This document shows positions 33,388 through 46,223 of a stretch of 64,000 nt of DNA, piece by piece. Source of the stretch: Reticulascus tulasneorum (Eukaryota > Ascomycota > Sordariomycetes > Glomerellales > Reticulascaceae); assembly GCA_001557505.1 (NCBI GenBank), contig LSAX01000007.1:2232001-2296000 (forward strand), read 5' to 3'. A model generated the notes under the pieces. It saw only the letters and a list, made by a program, of their open reading frames with translations, searched no databases and was not told the origin of the DNA. A program made the translations under genes and the position numbers. How positions within the stretch are numbered: the first letter of the stretch is position 1; every line of letters begins with the position of its first letter.

Positions 33388-34615
33388 CAAGTCAAGCTTT
33401 CGATTTCGACCGCAGCTAGTGACGATGGCACATGGTGAGTTCAGTCTAGATGTTTGCCTGCCTTATTAGCTCGCCGGATTGCGCTCCAGCAAAGTAGCGA
33501 TTGTGTTCCCAACGTCGTGGGGCAGCCAGTTCCGGGTCGAAAGGGAAGCCTTACAGCTGAAATGCACGAAGTTGGGCCTGCGGCCCAAAATCGCCCCGAA
33601 GGCTTACTATCGATAGGGCTCCCGATTGAGCCTCGCCGTTGGGCTAGTCCTGCTCTGTGAATCCTTGATAGCTTTCTTCATTCAGTCGACGCCAAGGGAA
33701 TCTTTATCAATGCGAAAAGGCAATGCCGAGGCTTTCCTGGATTAACGAAACCATTTTCCACCAGCCAGCCAAATCCAAGCAAGTTGCACTGCCATTTACG
33801 CAACCACTACAAAAGATAATCTTGTTCACGAGGTTGGGGACCCGACGTGTGCCGGTAGTTTCCTCGAACTTTTTAGGATCGAACCCTATTAGGGATGAGG
33901 GATGATTCCTAAATGGGACAACATCATGGCGTCACCAAGTTCGGACCAAGAGTAGATGATCAGAGTCCATTTAGTCACCTAAAGATAATAATACAGATCC
34001 AGCATCGCAACAAACACACGATAGTCACCGATGCACTCCCCAACCAACCGCTTCGTGCATCCCCTCCACAGATCTCTTCTCTTCTCATCGTCCACTATCA
34101 CCTCAAAATCCAAAGCCGAATATGCAACTTCAAGGGTATAACCACACGCCGAAATTTTTGCCTTCAAAAAATGGTAGTGTCCACATCGTGTATCATGTCT
34201 CCAGACACTCCAAGCCCAAAAAACCGTGACCGTTGCCTAATGTCATCAAGATCCCCGTAGGAACCCGTGTTTATCTTTCTCTTTCGTCTTGAAAAAGTTC
34301 AAACGCTTCCCCGAAATCGAAAGTCGATGCCGAGATTGCCGCCGTCCCGAAGACCCAATGTTTATGTGTTTGTATGTTCGTATTTGTACAGAATGAAAGA
34401 TGAAAATAAGGAAATATGATGCTGTTCTGCTGCAAATGAATGTGTTCCGATGCGGTGAAGGCTGGCCGCCTATGCGATGTGGGAACGCCGCTGATGCTTG
34501 AATGCTTGTATCTCGAATGACATCCCCCTTGCCATGAAATGAGGACGTCAGTCTGGGAAAATGTCCGAAGACCAAAGAAATATCAGTCTGAATTAATGAG
34601 TGTTGGTGCTCCGAC
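33388..34615. other. Gene-free stretch
   Basis: Promoter of the membrane protein and 3' region of the long disordered-protein gene. Minus-strand open frames at 34246-35106 overlap the coding region in another frame and are shadows. Confidence 0.45.
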
Positions 34616-34899
34616 TCAACCCCAAATCGGTACGTGCCGATATGCGGGTGAGTTGTAGCTGTGCAAGATTCGGAATGGGGGTGGGTTTGCTCCATGTGCG
34701 CCTTGGCTATGCGAGCCGCTGCTCCTGTTTCGATGGTGCCCAGTTCGTGGAACGTACGGAGGATAACGTCCCTGTTGATCCGAGCCGTCTCCTCCCCATT
34801 GCTGCTGTTGCAACTGCAAAAGTTGGTGTTGATAATAGCTGCCACTATGCGAGGGCGTCGGAGCGTTGGGATGGTGTCGCCCTTGCGGGGCACCTCGAC

Positions 34900-34931
<32 letters not shown>

Positions 34932-37900
34932 GACTGGCTGTGGCCGTCATAGCTTGAGCGGTGGCGCAACCGGGGTTCTTGATTCTGAGGTGCATACGGC
35001 GACGCGCTTGCCGGTCGCTGAATCCCAGGACTGGGGCCTTGACTGGAGACTGAACCGCGACGACCTTGCTCGGAGGATCGGTTTGGCTTCCAGCTGTCCT
35101 GATCATGCTGGGGCTGGCCTAGGGAACTCTGGCTACGTTCTTGCTGCAAGCCTGTTTGTTCTTGATTCCGGAAGCTCATGGATCGTCGAGGATTCATGGG
35201 CGGCACTGGAGGGGGTGAGCCAGACTCCTCCAACCTAGGAGGTGCTCCTTGCGGGTAGCTGCGGATGCTCTCCCGGCTGTTTTGCCGGGCAATAGATTGG
35301 CGAATTGCTTCATCCATCCCGCCGGCCGGTGTGGACTGCGGTCTCAGCGGCGGTGGCACGCGAAGATTCTTGACGCTGCGGGTTCGCATGCTGACTGGAG
35401 GCGGGGTCTTCTCCTTCCTCGGTGGCATCAACTCCGGCATCAAAGGGCTGATGGGAGAAGCAACATGGAGGAGCCCGTCGTTGGAAGACTTCTGTGTAGG
35501 GGCATGCATTCTCAACTCCAGGTCGCGTTCCAATTGGGCCGTCATAGTCATCGTCCTGCCAGTGGGCGAAAAATACACGTCTCGCTCCTCTGCCATTGCG
35601 GCAAAAGCCTGGTCGAATGCGCTGTTGCCAACACTGTTCCGGATGCAGTCGATGCTGGTGACGTTGGATTCAAAGCCATTCTGGATCTCATCACTCTCCG
35701 TATCCTTGTCTTGTGTTCCCGGCTCGCGCTCCTTCCTACTCACCGGTACTGGCTTTCGGTGACTGGGATTCCGTGGAATCACGGACGCAGCAGCGTGCAT
35801 GATCGAGGCAGGCACAGATTGGAAAGATCGTCGGCGATGAGGCTTCGGTGTCTCTCGACCACTGGCATCACTCTCTGCTAGGGAAACAAGGGAGTCGCGG
35901 GGATTCTCGCTGTGACCGACATCAAAACTGCCGACGCTGAAAATGGTCTTTAGCGTCTCTTTGCTGGCCTGAGTGCGCAGAGCAAGTCGCTTTGTCGTCA
36001 TGGGAAACAGTCCACTGTGTTCCTGGAGCCTAGCCTCCACTTGTTGGGGCACCGAAGGGATGGATTGGTTGACCGGATGAGTAACATGAACAGACGGCGG
36101 TCCTCGTAAACCAGCGCCGCTGAGCAGCCTGAACAGCTTGCCTGGCCTATGAGAACCACTTCCGATGCTCAGCGCAGAAGTCGAAGTGTCCGAGCTCGCA
36201 GGGCTCAATTGGAGTGATTCGGCAGATCTCGGACCATATTCAGCAGACTTGGTACTATCAATTGGTGATGGCGTGTTCCGAGGCTTTTTGCCCGCTGGCG
36301 CAGCCAGTAGAGCGATATGCGTTGTGGACCCAACAGCCGCCATGGTCACTTTAGTAGGTGAAACTTGTGACGGTTCCTTGGGCGGCAAAGGCGGCGCGGG
36401 TGCTGTGCGGTTTGGTGCTTCTGGGACAACGTCGTCTGATTTAATAAGAGTTGGGCTGGGAAGTCTCAAGTCTCCGAGGAAGGATGAGCCGGACTCCGGT
36501 AAGTCCAAAGTCAGCCTCTCCGGCGACGGACGGGAGTTGTAATCCTTGTCAGGCACGGGTGGGCGTGCGGTGAAAGACCTCAGGGACACATTGGAGCTAT
36601 ACCCGGAATCCGCCTTGGTCAGCGCCTTGTGCTGCGAGTAATCAGAAGTCGGGCTCGACACAAATCCACTGTCAGATCTGGCGACGCTCCGGCCGGTCTT
36701 CTGCGTAGGATCAGGCCGTGGCCGCTCATGCCGGGATTTCGCATTTGGATCCTCCCGAACATCAAGAATCTCAACCGCGGAGTACTCGAGCTGCAAATCG
36801 TCCTCAAATAAATCGTCTTCCAATGCAGTGTGCTTGGATGTCGTTTGCAGTTCCGGGCTAGCGGGCCTAGAATCTATCAATGAGAATGGACTAAAGTGGA
36901 GGCCGCCAAGGTACTCCGGCTGCAGGTTCGCAGGCTGCGTTGGTGAGGTTTTGACTAACGGGTTTGGTTTCCTGGCAATCGATGTCGCCTGCAAGAAGGA
37001 TGTCGTGATTGGGCTGAGAATCCTGGATACAGGCTTGGGTTGCACGATCGTCGTAGTGAAGTCAGCCGTCTTCCGATTCCCAACGGCCGATTTTGTGGGG
37101 GTTGACATGAAATAATTGGGCTTCCCAGAATCATTGGAGCCTTTTGATTCGACGGTATCGGGACGCTTCTCGGCATCAGGGCTTGGTGCAGGGCTGACAG
37201 CACCATTCGTTATCCGGAGCGAGCCAAACTTCATGCCACCCAACTGCTTGTAATCCGACTCGCACGGAGTCACCACTCTTTCCACATTGTCTGAGTAGGG
37301 GATTCGCGGCGGTGGGAGCGACAGAACTCGCGCCGGAGAGGACTCAATCGAGTTGCGCCGTGAATGGCCAGGCGTGGCAGGATGACTGTGACGGAAGCTG
37401 GACTTCCTCGACAGGGGAACGTCTCCTGGCCTCCGCGTAGCTAAGCCGGGTGTCTGTATTATCGAACGACGGCGCATCGGTACGTAAAGGGAAAGGTCGG
37501 AGTTCGCCCGACTCAGGTTGGCACTCGCGGGTTGGTGTGGATTGGAGCTCTTCCAGGTGTGTTCCAACACGACCTCAAATTGGCTCTCTGATCTGACCGA
37601 CTCGTTTTCGTACGCCACGGATACCTCTGTCAGGCCGAGCAGTCGCTGAGATTCGTAAGAGGACATGTCGTAGTTCACCGATTGACGATTCCCGGGAGTA
37701 TTCCAACTAAAGAGAAAAAGAGATTAGCTTGAACGGCAGGAATTCTGCTCGAGGACGGCTCTTACCCTTCTACCTGCTGCCGAGCATAGTCCATGTTCGC
37801 TTTGGACTCCCAGGTCATAGAATTGGCCCTGGATAGCCTGTCTCCAGTCTTTGGTGCCATCACCGCAATGCTGTTCCTCCTGTCCTTTCGATCTTCTTGC

Positions 37901-38304
37901 GAGCTCTTTGACCGGAACAGAGTTGTTCGTCGATACCAGTCTTTCGAGATGGGAGGTGGTTTGTATTCGTCCTCTTCCTGCGTAGCACCAGAATCCGGCT
38001 GTATAGTATCGGCAGGCTTGAAAGCCGAGACAGCAATTGGGGAAGGAGCTGGCGAGAGGGGGACGGAGAGTAGGTTCGGATTGGAAGGGAAGCGTGTGGT
38101 GCTGGTTGCGGAAGCATAGCCATTGGGGCTTAACAGGCCAGCTGCTGTCGAAGTAGAAGTGGAGGACGCATGATTGCCCACCCGCGGCTTGGACAGCTTA
38201 TGAGGAGGTCTGGGCTGCCTGCTGGAACTGCTGGATTTGTGTGACGCCCGGGGGTGGTGCTGCTGTTTGTCGAATTGCGCCTCGACGGACGGCGTGTTCC
38301 CCAT
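34616..38304 (-). CDS. Large disordered, probably N-myristoylated protein with polyglutamine
   Basis: Exons: complement of 34616-37706 and 37766-38304; 1209 residues. It starts MGNTPSVEAQ; Gly2 and Ser6 fit the N-myristoylation consensus, so membrane attachment is likely. Most of the chain is Ser/Pro/Arg-rich and predicted disordered, with many SP and RRxS-type phosphosite-like motifs. A basic patch RPPHKLSKPR lies near residue 31. A Q10 tract lies near the C-terminus (about 34910-34938 in DNA). The 59-bp intron joins QQVEG to WNTPGNRQ in frame. No catalytic domain is seen. A signalling or cortical scaffold is a reasonable inference. It may belong to a conserved Pezizomycotina family whose members share the MGNxPS start and HKLSKPR motif. 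Confidence 0.8.
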
Positions 38305-41300
38305 TGCACACGAGCCGCCGGGGCCGTTTCTTGCTGAGGTGGTGCTGCCTCAGCTGAAGTGCAACTAACTGCAGGAATCAGACTGCCTGCTACAGTCGGG
38401 GTAAAAGCGAAGGTTGGAAGAGAAAGAGAGGGCGAGGTCGAGCACACACGTCTGGGGGAGAGTGTGGAGGGCGGTAAGACACCCAGCCGAAGAGGGTGCT
38501 TAAGATTGATGCTTCACGAATATTGAAACTTCCATGCCGCGGATCCTCTGTCCTGCACGGCCACTCGCCTTGCCTGATGAGCTTATATTCTGGCCCCGTT
38601 CTTTTTGGGATAGTGCAGCCTCATGTAGAGACGGCGAGCACTTTGTCTGCTGCACGCAGTGCTGCTTTCGTCTCGCTTTTCCTCCCAAAGCTGAAGCAAG
38701 GCAGGAGTAGGGCGAGGGTGGAGGTAAGGTAGGTAGGGGAAGATGGGTTCGTTCGGTTGGTAAGGGGGGGATGATGCCGTTTAAGTGTCGTAGATCACCA
38801 GCACTTAAAGGTGGGAGAGGGGGGTGGGAATGGGAGCAATTTTAACGGAGCCTGGAGATTAGAAAGGTGTAAGTGGACACTTGGATTTCCATTGCGGTTT
38901 AGTGAGAAGTGTGATGAGCAGGCCAGACCGGATTCAGAATTCTGAACCAACAGATGCAGGTGTCTTATCGATGTCGAGGAGAATTAAGAGCAAGCCAAAA
39001 AGCCATGGATGTTCCCCCCCGTCGACGACAATCGGGAAAACGCCCTGTCTTTGTGGGGAATTTTGTGCAAGTTTATACACATGCAGCTGGAGGCCGCGCC
39101 AGGTGTGGAGTTGGAGAGTACCTACCGACTAGTTACGCAGTACATCATCGATCTCGCAAAGTTCAACGGAGGATGACTCTGATCAGCAGCGAAAAGCAGA
39201 AACAGGGGGCGGACAATACCATCTTTTGCAACCATGTTTGAGACGTGGGTTAAAAGAGGTAAAATGTACATCCCAGCATCTCCCTCTTGCTGGGCATGGC
39301 ATCATCCGGACGTCGGCGGTGGGCATGGGGGGGGGGGGGTAGTGCGTGTTGCGAATGGAGAGCATCGACTGGTCAAAATGTGCCGAATTCAAGGTCTAGG
39401 GAGGGAGGCTACATACATACATCTGTACAAATGCGGAACTCCTATGATTATGCCCAGAGAGGCCCAGGGCAGGCCTTGAGTTACTACTACGTATGTACGT
39501 AGCTCTACTCCGTACGCGATGTGGATTGATGGACTGGCTGTTTGATCCCTGCTTTTTGTGGCCAGTGCCACCCAGCCTGCAGCTACAAGACAGGGCTGGG
39601 ACAGGATTTTGATTTTCAAAGCCTGCTGCTGCGGCTGTTGCAGGTGGAGAGAATCGAATGGCTGTGAGGGAGCCCTTTTGTTAGTACGGATTACACACAT
39701 TATTACTTTGGGTCCCCAAAGCTGGTTTGTGGTTGGGTATGGGTTGCTGAGAGAGACAGAGTCAAGCAGAGGGAGGATGGCAGAGCATCAATCAGGGTCT
39801 AGGACATGGGCGAAGTCTTGCCCGAGTGACTGATCTTAGGTAAATATTGAACGACTGGAACATGAGAGGGAGCAGCAGAAAATGGGCAAGGTCTAATCTG
39901 TGTCGTCTATCTACCTTGGTGGAAGGCCAGAGTGCGGTGAGCGCCTTGAATGAGGAGGCGGTTCTTGACGTTGAGACGCGGTGGAGCTTCGGTGGCAAGG
40001 AGTCGCTGCAAAATGTACCTCTCCCACTACGGCACGAAGTACCGGGCCACCCTCAAGACATGCAGATAATAGGCAGTAAATCGCTGTAGCCGCCTTTGCT
40101 TGGGTACATACATGCCTAACGTACCTATTTAGTGAGCCTCCTGGGGGCCACCCACACTTTTTACCCACCCCAGCTCTTCACCTTGGGAAAAAGCCGGTTT
40201 GTGGGTTAAGTTCCTGGTACTGCTCCCCCGTGTCCGCCCCCCCCCCCCCCCCCTCGCGAACGCCAGCGCACTGCACCAGGCTCTCGAACCAAACCTTCAC
40301 CTCCAATGGATCGACCAATATCGGCCGTCTCGTTTTCGTACGCAAAACGCTGCTATTACAGAATGTAATGTACCGTATACGACCAGCCCTTTATTAGGCC
40401 ATACTACTGCATACCTACCTTACTCTGTAACATTCCCCCTCTCTTCGCTGACAAGCTCGTTTCCATGTACGAAATGGCGGGAAGCGAACCCAGAAAACAG
40501 AAAAGAAATCAAGGATAGTTCCCGAAAATGTTGGCCGGAAAGCTCGAGCTCTCCTGCACCTGACGTCCGTCCGTCTGTCCCGTCCGTACTTGCGTCTCTG
40601 CCAATCTCTCATGGATTGCCGCAAGTAGGAATACATAGCGTAATTAGTAGTTGGTTCGAGGAGAATGAGGATGCGCGGGCGTGCTGTTTCAGAATATGCC
40701 CTTCGCCTCCGCTTCAACTGTCGGTCAGTTCGGTCCAGCTGATGACCGATTTGACTGAGAACAGAACAGAATCCACCGCTGCCGGGACTGGAATCATGAC
40801 TGGTCGGTTGGTACTGTAGGTACATGTCAGATGCGAGTGCCGAGCGGTCATCCCATCCGTACACCTTAAACCGGTCGTCGTGTGCGGCGGCTGTCGAGAA
40901 CCACTCTTGTCGATGGCGAACGCGCCATCTGAGACCGCAGATTTTAATCAAGTCTCATTGACAAATATATGAAGACAAATCTCTAGCACACTGCATGGCC
41001 TGGCCAGGTCTTCTCCGTGGTTTTGGTCTAAGTACTGCGGCAAGCAATCAATTGCTCAATGCTTCAGCTCATTCTCGATCTTGTAATTCTGGAATGACCT
41101 CGTCTTCGTCTTCGTTTCAGTCTGTACTTCAGTGCCGTGAGTATCTGCTAGATGTGTGTATGTATGTATGTATGTATGTATGTAGTCCGTATGAACGAAC
41201 GAATACGCATTGTGATATTGACGCAACCCTTCCCTTCGCTCGCCCTCGTGGCGCTAAGGATCAAGGTTCCAGGATTCTACCATTTTGCCTCCCCTCCCTT

Positions 41301-44300
41301 CGGCATCGTGGCAACCTACCTTACCTCCAAGCTCGTCTACTCGCAAGAAACATGCATAAAAAAATGAACCAACCACATCCAGCCATCACCACCTCCCCCC
41401 AACCTCCAAATCCGTCGCCCTCGCCATTCTCGCACTTCCATCCTTCATAGGTGTACGAAGTAAGGCCCCCCGCACCACCCGCCCACTCTGGTGCGTGGAG
41501 GTGGTCGTGGACGAGCCGCTCTCCGGCCACGACTCCAAAGCCAATTGCCAGACCCTGGACTCAAGGACGTCATAACCTGCCATTTTAGAACCTTGCTTTC
41601 GACGAAACTCGGCGAAACAACCAGAGATGCAGTAGGTAACCACTAAATCGAGATCGTTTGCACAAACCCCCCGATGGCGTCCGGATTGCACACGTAAATC
41701 CAGACCGCACACCATTTTTGCGCGCATGGCCAGGATAATCCTCCGCTACCCGGAATGATATCCAGGATTGGCAGATCTCGACGGCGGCCGAAAATCTCCT
41801 AACGAGGTTGCAGTGTGCCCAAATCCGACACGAGGTTTGACAAGCCACCCTGGGAATCGTGGCCCTGGAGAAATTACTGCTTACTACGTTGGGGGCAGAG
41901 CTATCGGCCAAAATGGTACGCTGTTGCCCTTTGATATGAATCCCGTGATGGTTTGTATCTATTTTCAGTCTGTAACCCCCGTGCCCCCCTTCTCTCTGTG
42001 CCTCTTTCGCCTGGCCCAAGGCGAATAATGGATTGTTTGCCGTTGCAGTGGCTGGGGAATTCTGAAATGCCCATATGTCGCCAGAGGTGGCGAGGGATGA
42101 GTTCCAAACAAGTCGCTTTGTTTCGTTGGATGCCCGCCTCGGCGCCTCTTATTAAAAGCGACAGCTATAACACAGATCGATGGACGGATTACAGATCGCT
42201 CCACTTACGCGTATCTTCTCAGCTCCTCCGCCCACTCCACCAGCTTGCAGTACCGCTAAGACTCCCGGCCACATACATACATAATGCTGCAGTAAAGTAT
42301 GCTCAACTCCGAGATTCAGCAGCTCGGGTGGGTTTCTCGTAGCAATTCAAAGTTGCGTCTTGCATCAACGCAGCTAGCACGACACCTCCTCCACACTAGG
42401 CTTGGCACCGCGTGGCTGGTATCATTAAAAGAAAACCCTCACGTCGCCGTCGATCGTGGATCTCCAAACAACATGCACCGCATTCTTAAACTCTGTTGGA
42501 GAGCCACGACCACAGTATTCGAGGAACGGCACAAAATCCTCTGTCGCAGAACCTAGACCCACATAGAAGCCCGCTTATTTAGAATGCCCCCCCATGTATT
42601 AGGTACGGGCCCCCCCCCTTGGCGATCATGCTGTCTGTGGGAAATGCCTGATGGTTCTCTGGCACCGAACGACACGCAGTGGAGTCCAGCCAGCTTGAAT
42701 GATCGCCTACAATCTGCAGTTTGGACGTCTGGGCCCTGTCGCTCACACAAGCGCCGGGCCACGTCGCTGAGCTAAGGCATGTCTCATAATGGCTCCAGTA
42801 TGTCTTAGTGAAGGACCAACCACTCCGAAATGGCGGGCCCGCTCAATTGCGGATTATGTCACTGGTTGATGCCACTTTGGGAAGATAGGAAAAAATCCCC
42901 TCAGATAACTGAACGGCGCACAGCATCCCAGGCATTGATTATACTTCAACTGAAGTGAGACATACAGTCTGGCATTCTGGCGGCTTTGTCCGATTGATCT
43001 TTTTTCTCGTCGTTCGAGCGGGGCGTCTGGAGACGCATAAAACGTCGCAGATACAAGTGACACTCTCGGCAGAAAGGCATTGAGACGACGGCAAGCCACC
43101 AGAAGAGGCGCCAAGGCCCACTTCCAGCCCTCCGTGAGGCTCGCCATCCCGTCCCGCCTTGGCTCTCCTTACGACGCAAACTATGCCCTTCGATTTTGTT
43201 AAGGTGAACCATCCACAGCCTCCTGCCTCTGCAACCGCCACGGATATACCCCCTCCCATAGCACCGCGCGTCGTCCCCACGAAGACCCTGTGACTTGAGC
43301 GGTTTGTGCCGCTTCTGCTAGCCGCTCTGCTTCCGGGTATGTCCCTCGCCTTCAGAGCTGGTCTTCGGTGCTCGATCACCGGTGTCAGCCCGCGTGCTTG
43401 TTGCGAAACCAGGAGAGGAACGACCGGTCCGTTGAGCCTATTTCTTGTCCCGAATTGCTCGTTGGGCTCTGCCGGTCGACTGTACCTCTAGAAGGGGTCC
43501 CTTGTGAGACGAATCAAACATTCGCGTCTTTCCAGAAGCTCGTGATCGTCGTCTGGCAAAGCTTGAGCCTAGCGAACTCGTTTCCTCCCTTCCGTGATGG
43601 GTCCAAGTAGCCTCCCGTGAAGAAGATAGATGGTTTCAATATCTCCAACCGTATGCTGTCAAGTTGGAGCGAAAGCTCAGTGCATTGAGTCACGTTGTCG
43701 AACTGCCGTGCTAGAGAATGGGCTGAGAACAGTCGAGAAATGTGTTGCTTAAAGCTCCATCTAAGCATCTATGCTGGGATCCTTGTTCGCATTGACCAGC
43801 CATCCCGGCAGCGCCAACCAGACAGCCATCACAGGCCGGTCATGACAGACATGTAGAGTTCACAGGGCAAAGCTGGTGATATAGGCATGCACATGATGCA
43901 TGCCCATCTGCATACCTGGTTGTGCCACTTTTTGCATCCGAGTTAGTTACCCTCTCGACGATGGAAGGTTCCTCCCCGCGTTCGGCGGAGTGTTTGTCAT
44001 GCGATCTGGAAAAGAGGGTTGTCTGGCACGGGTGGCATGTAGCCTTCAATGAAGTCCGTACCCGGTGGCGGGTATCGCCTACAATGTTGCCACTAAACGC
44101 TATAACAACTCTTCAATCGAGGGCCAGTTCATATAGTCCCCTATGGTTTGGTAATATGCCGATGTTGTACAGCAGGTGTCTTCGCGGCGCCATCTCCCTA
44201 ATCATAGTTATACAAGACCACACATCCCGCCAGCATTGCATCGAGTTTCCAATCGCAGTTATGTGGTGGCTTCGGCGAAGTCGAACCCTAACAACAGAAG

Positions 44301-44367
44301 TGCTTACTTCCAGACTCTCCATCTCACCAGCCTCTTACCCCCTAACATCACCGATCTCCAAGTCCTC
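38305..44367. other. Six-kilobase gene-poor region
   Basis: No family-supported gene. Contents: a CT/GA-rich leader-like region upstream of the disordered-protein gene (38300-38900); a 12-G run (39328-39339); a 17-C run (40237-40253); a TATG microsatellite (about 41157-41184); and a 36-codon Pro-rich ORF with ATG at 43183. Long untranslated leaders or non-coding RNA could be present but cannot be told. Confidence 0.4.
41157..41184. repeat. TATG/GTAT tetranucleotide microsatellite
   Basis: About seven perfect copies of a GTAT unit in non-coding sequence. Confidence 0.85.
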
Positions 44368-44722
44368 CTACTCCCCAATAACATACGTGCAACCCTCGGT
44401 CCCTATCCAAACCTCATGCACCTTCCCAGCCTCAACATCAATCCTCTCACCCACCCTATACGTCGTCTTCTCAGGCCTCTCGTCCTTAGGGAACGTAATT
44501 GTCAGACTGCCTTTCAGGATCAAATGAGTGGTGAGTTCCCGGTGTGAGTGAGGGCTGTAGTATGCACTTCTGGGCCACCTCCTCTGTAAGCTTCCGGTCA
44601 TGTATCTGAGTAATTCGGTGGAAGTGTACGTACGGTCCATCAGTCCATGTGAATACGTGAGGGAAGCCCCAGGAGCGGACTTCGGCTTCGTGGTCGCGTT
44701 GCGTCATAGTGCTCTGATCCAT
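44368..44722 (-). CDS. Small single-domain cupin protein
   Basis: Exons: complement of 44368-44569 and 44634-44722; 96 residues. Splicing the 64-bp intron (GTACGT donor, CCCAG acceptor) joins FTWTDGPSAYYSPHSHREL. This creates the first cupin motif (PHSHRELTTHLILKGSLTI); the second is RIDVEAGKVHEVWIG. Two His and a Glu could bind metal. Such minimal cupins occur in fungi and bacteria, and the reaction is usually unknown. A minus-strand TATATA lies about 30 bp upstream of the ATG, so the leader would be very short. Not obviously linked to other genes here. Confidence 0.75.
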
Positions 44723-46223
44723 GGTGCGGTGGTCAAAACTAATCTAGTTCATATATAACGATCAAGGAGCAGAGATATAGCGCCGCCGCCTAGAATTGCC
44801 AAAGTACTATGTCTGAGCTAGTTGCTGTACACAAATTCAAAGTGCCTAGTAGAACAATCGCTAGTAGGGTGCGTTTAGATCACGGGCCTGGGATTCTGCT
44901 TGTCAATGACCTGTATTGATGATGATATACATATCTCTGGCCTCCACATAATCTTTGCCTTCTCCACTTTGCTTACAAATGCCTCATATAGCTATGATAC
45001 TGTGGCCCTATGTCACTTGCTAAATCACGGGCAGCTCGCAACATGCCTTCGAGCCTCTGACAATATAAAGGAAGTCTGTATACAGCTTGGGTTGTACTTC
45101 ATATCTTCGAAAACATTATACCTGGTATTATACCTTACTTAAAATTCAATTTTTAATCATGATTAGCAGTCCTCTGTCATTTGGCAAGCAGTGTACTTGA
45201 TACCATAGTCAATCTATTCAGTAGACCATAAGAATAGCAGACGGTATCCTCTAGAAGCCTGAAGCTTTTGATATAATCAGGCTCGATATTACTTTGGTCG
45301 AGTTGGTGAATCCCATGGCTTCCACATAAACGACAGTCAAGCTTACGGTTTGTGTCCCAATCTAGCCAGATCATTCAAATATTTGACAAGAGCAAGTTAC
45401 GCGTAGAAATGCAGAGGTTTAACCTTGGTCCAGAGTGCATCCTTCGATTGGAGTAAAACCACTCACCAGTTACCACCTGCATTCCTGGGCATCGCATATC
45501 TCCTAGCCATTATTCTCGTATTTTAACAGGCTACCAGATATCGCTTACTGAGATAAATCAGTGTGGTTAATTTGCAGCTGCTTACAAGAATGGTATCTGT
45601 ACTCGTCGAAGAGCTAGTATCCCCAACCGCAAGAGGCGAGTTTGCTTTGTCGGGTTCTTGTCATACCTGGCCATATAACACGGGGTTCAGACTTTATGAC
45701 TGGGTATGGCACACGAGGTACATACATGACATCCTACAATACAATGAGGCGCTGCATCCCAACTGAATTCATACCAAGACCAGCCAAACAACAGACATAC
45801 GGGCAAGGCTGTCACCAGGAGTTATGGGACATGCTAATCTGCAACAATGTCGTGTGATTTGGAGTATCTAACTGCGTTGACGAGGATCAAACAAGGTAGC
45901 CATGGAGTGAGGCGAAGCCGCTGCTCATACAAAACACTCCATAGACAGTCGGGGATACCATGTTCTGCCTCGGGAATCAGACACCCAGCCCAGTCGATAT
46001 GGTTTTCTTGTTCCTGCCCCCCACCACCTAGGTATCTCGCACAACGATCTGCCTCATCGTAGTGTACGTTTATAGCCCGCATCATACATCTCTCAATATT
46101 TCTATTCATCCGTGCACGGAAGGTTATTAGGAGCCCTGTACATAGCACTAAGTTGTGGCATTGAGTAAGGAGTCGGCGTTGAGGATGAGACCAGCTGTAT
46201 TAAGAGTAGAGCCAGCGTTTGGT
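44723..46223. other. Gene-free, AT-richer stretch
   Basis: Stop-dense, AT-rich in 44900-45500. The part at 46149-46223 holds decayed repeats continuing the adjacent repeat gene. No other signal. Confidence 0.45.

Noticed and set aside
33841..33930. tRNA-like T-loop (GGGTTCGATCC on minus strand)
   Set aside because: No matching acceptor, D or anticodon stems could be folded around it.
34246..35106. 286-codon minus ORF and the 212-codon plus ORF at 34600-35238
   Set aside because: Both overlap the long disordered-protein gene in other frames and are shadows of its biased codons.
40199..40819. 206-codon plus ORF across the poly-C run
   Set aside because: Reads through a homopolymer, shows no conserved pattern and overlaps an equally long minus frame.
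43183..43293. 36-codon Pro-rich ORF with ATG in a leader-like context
   Set aside because: Could be a first exon, but no convincing downstream exon was found.
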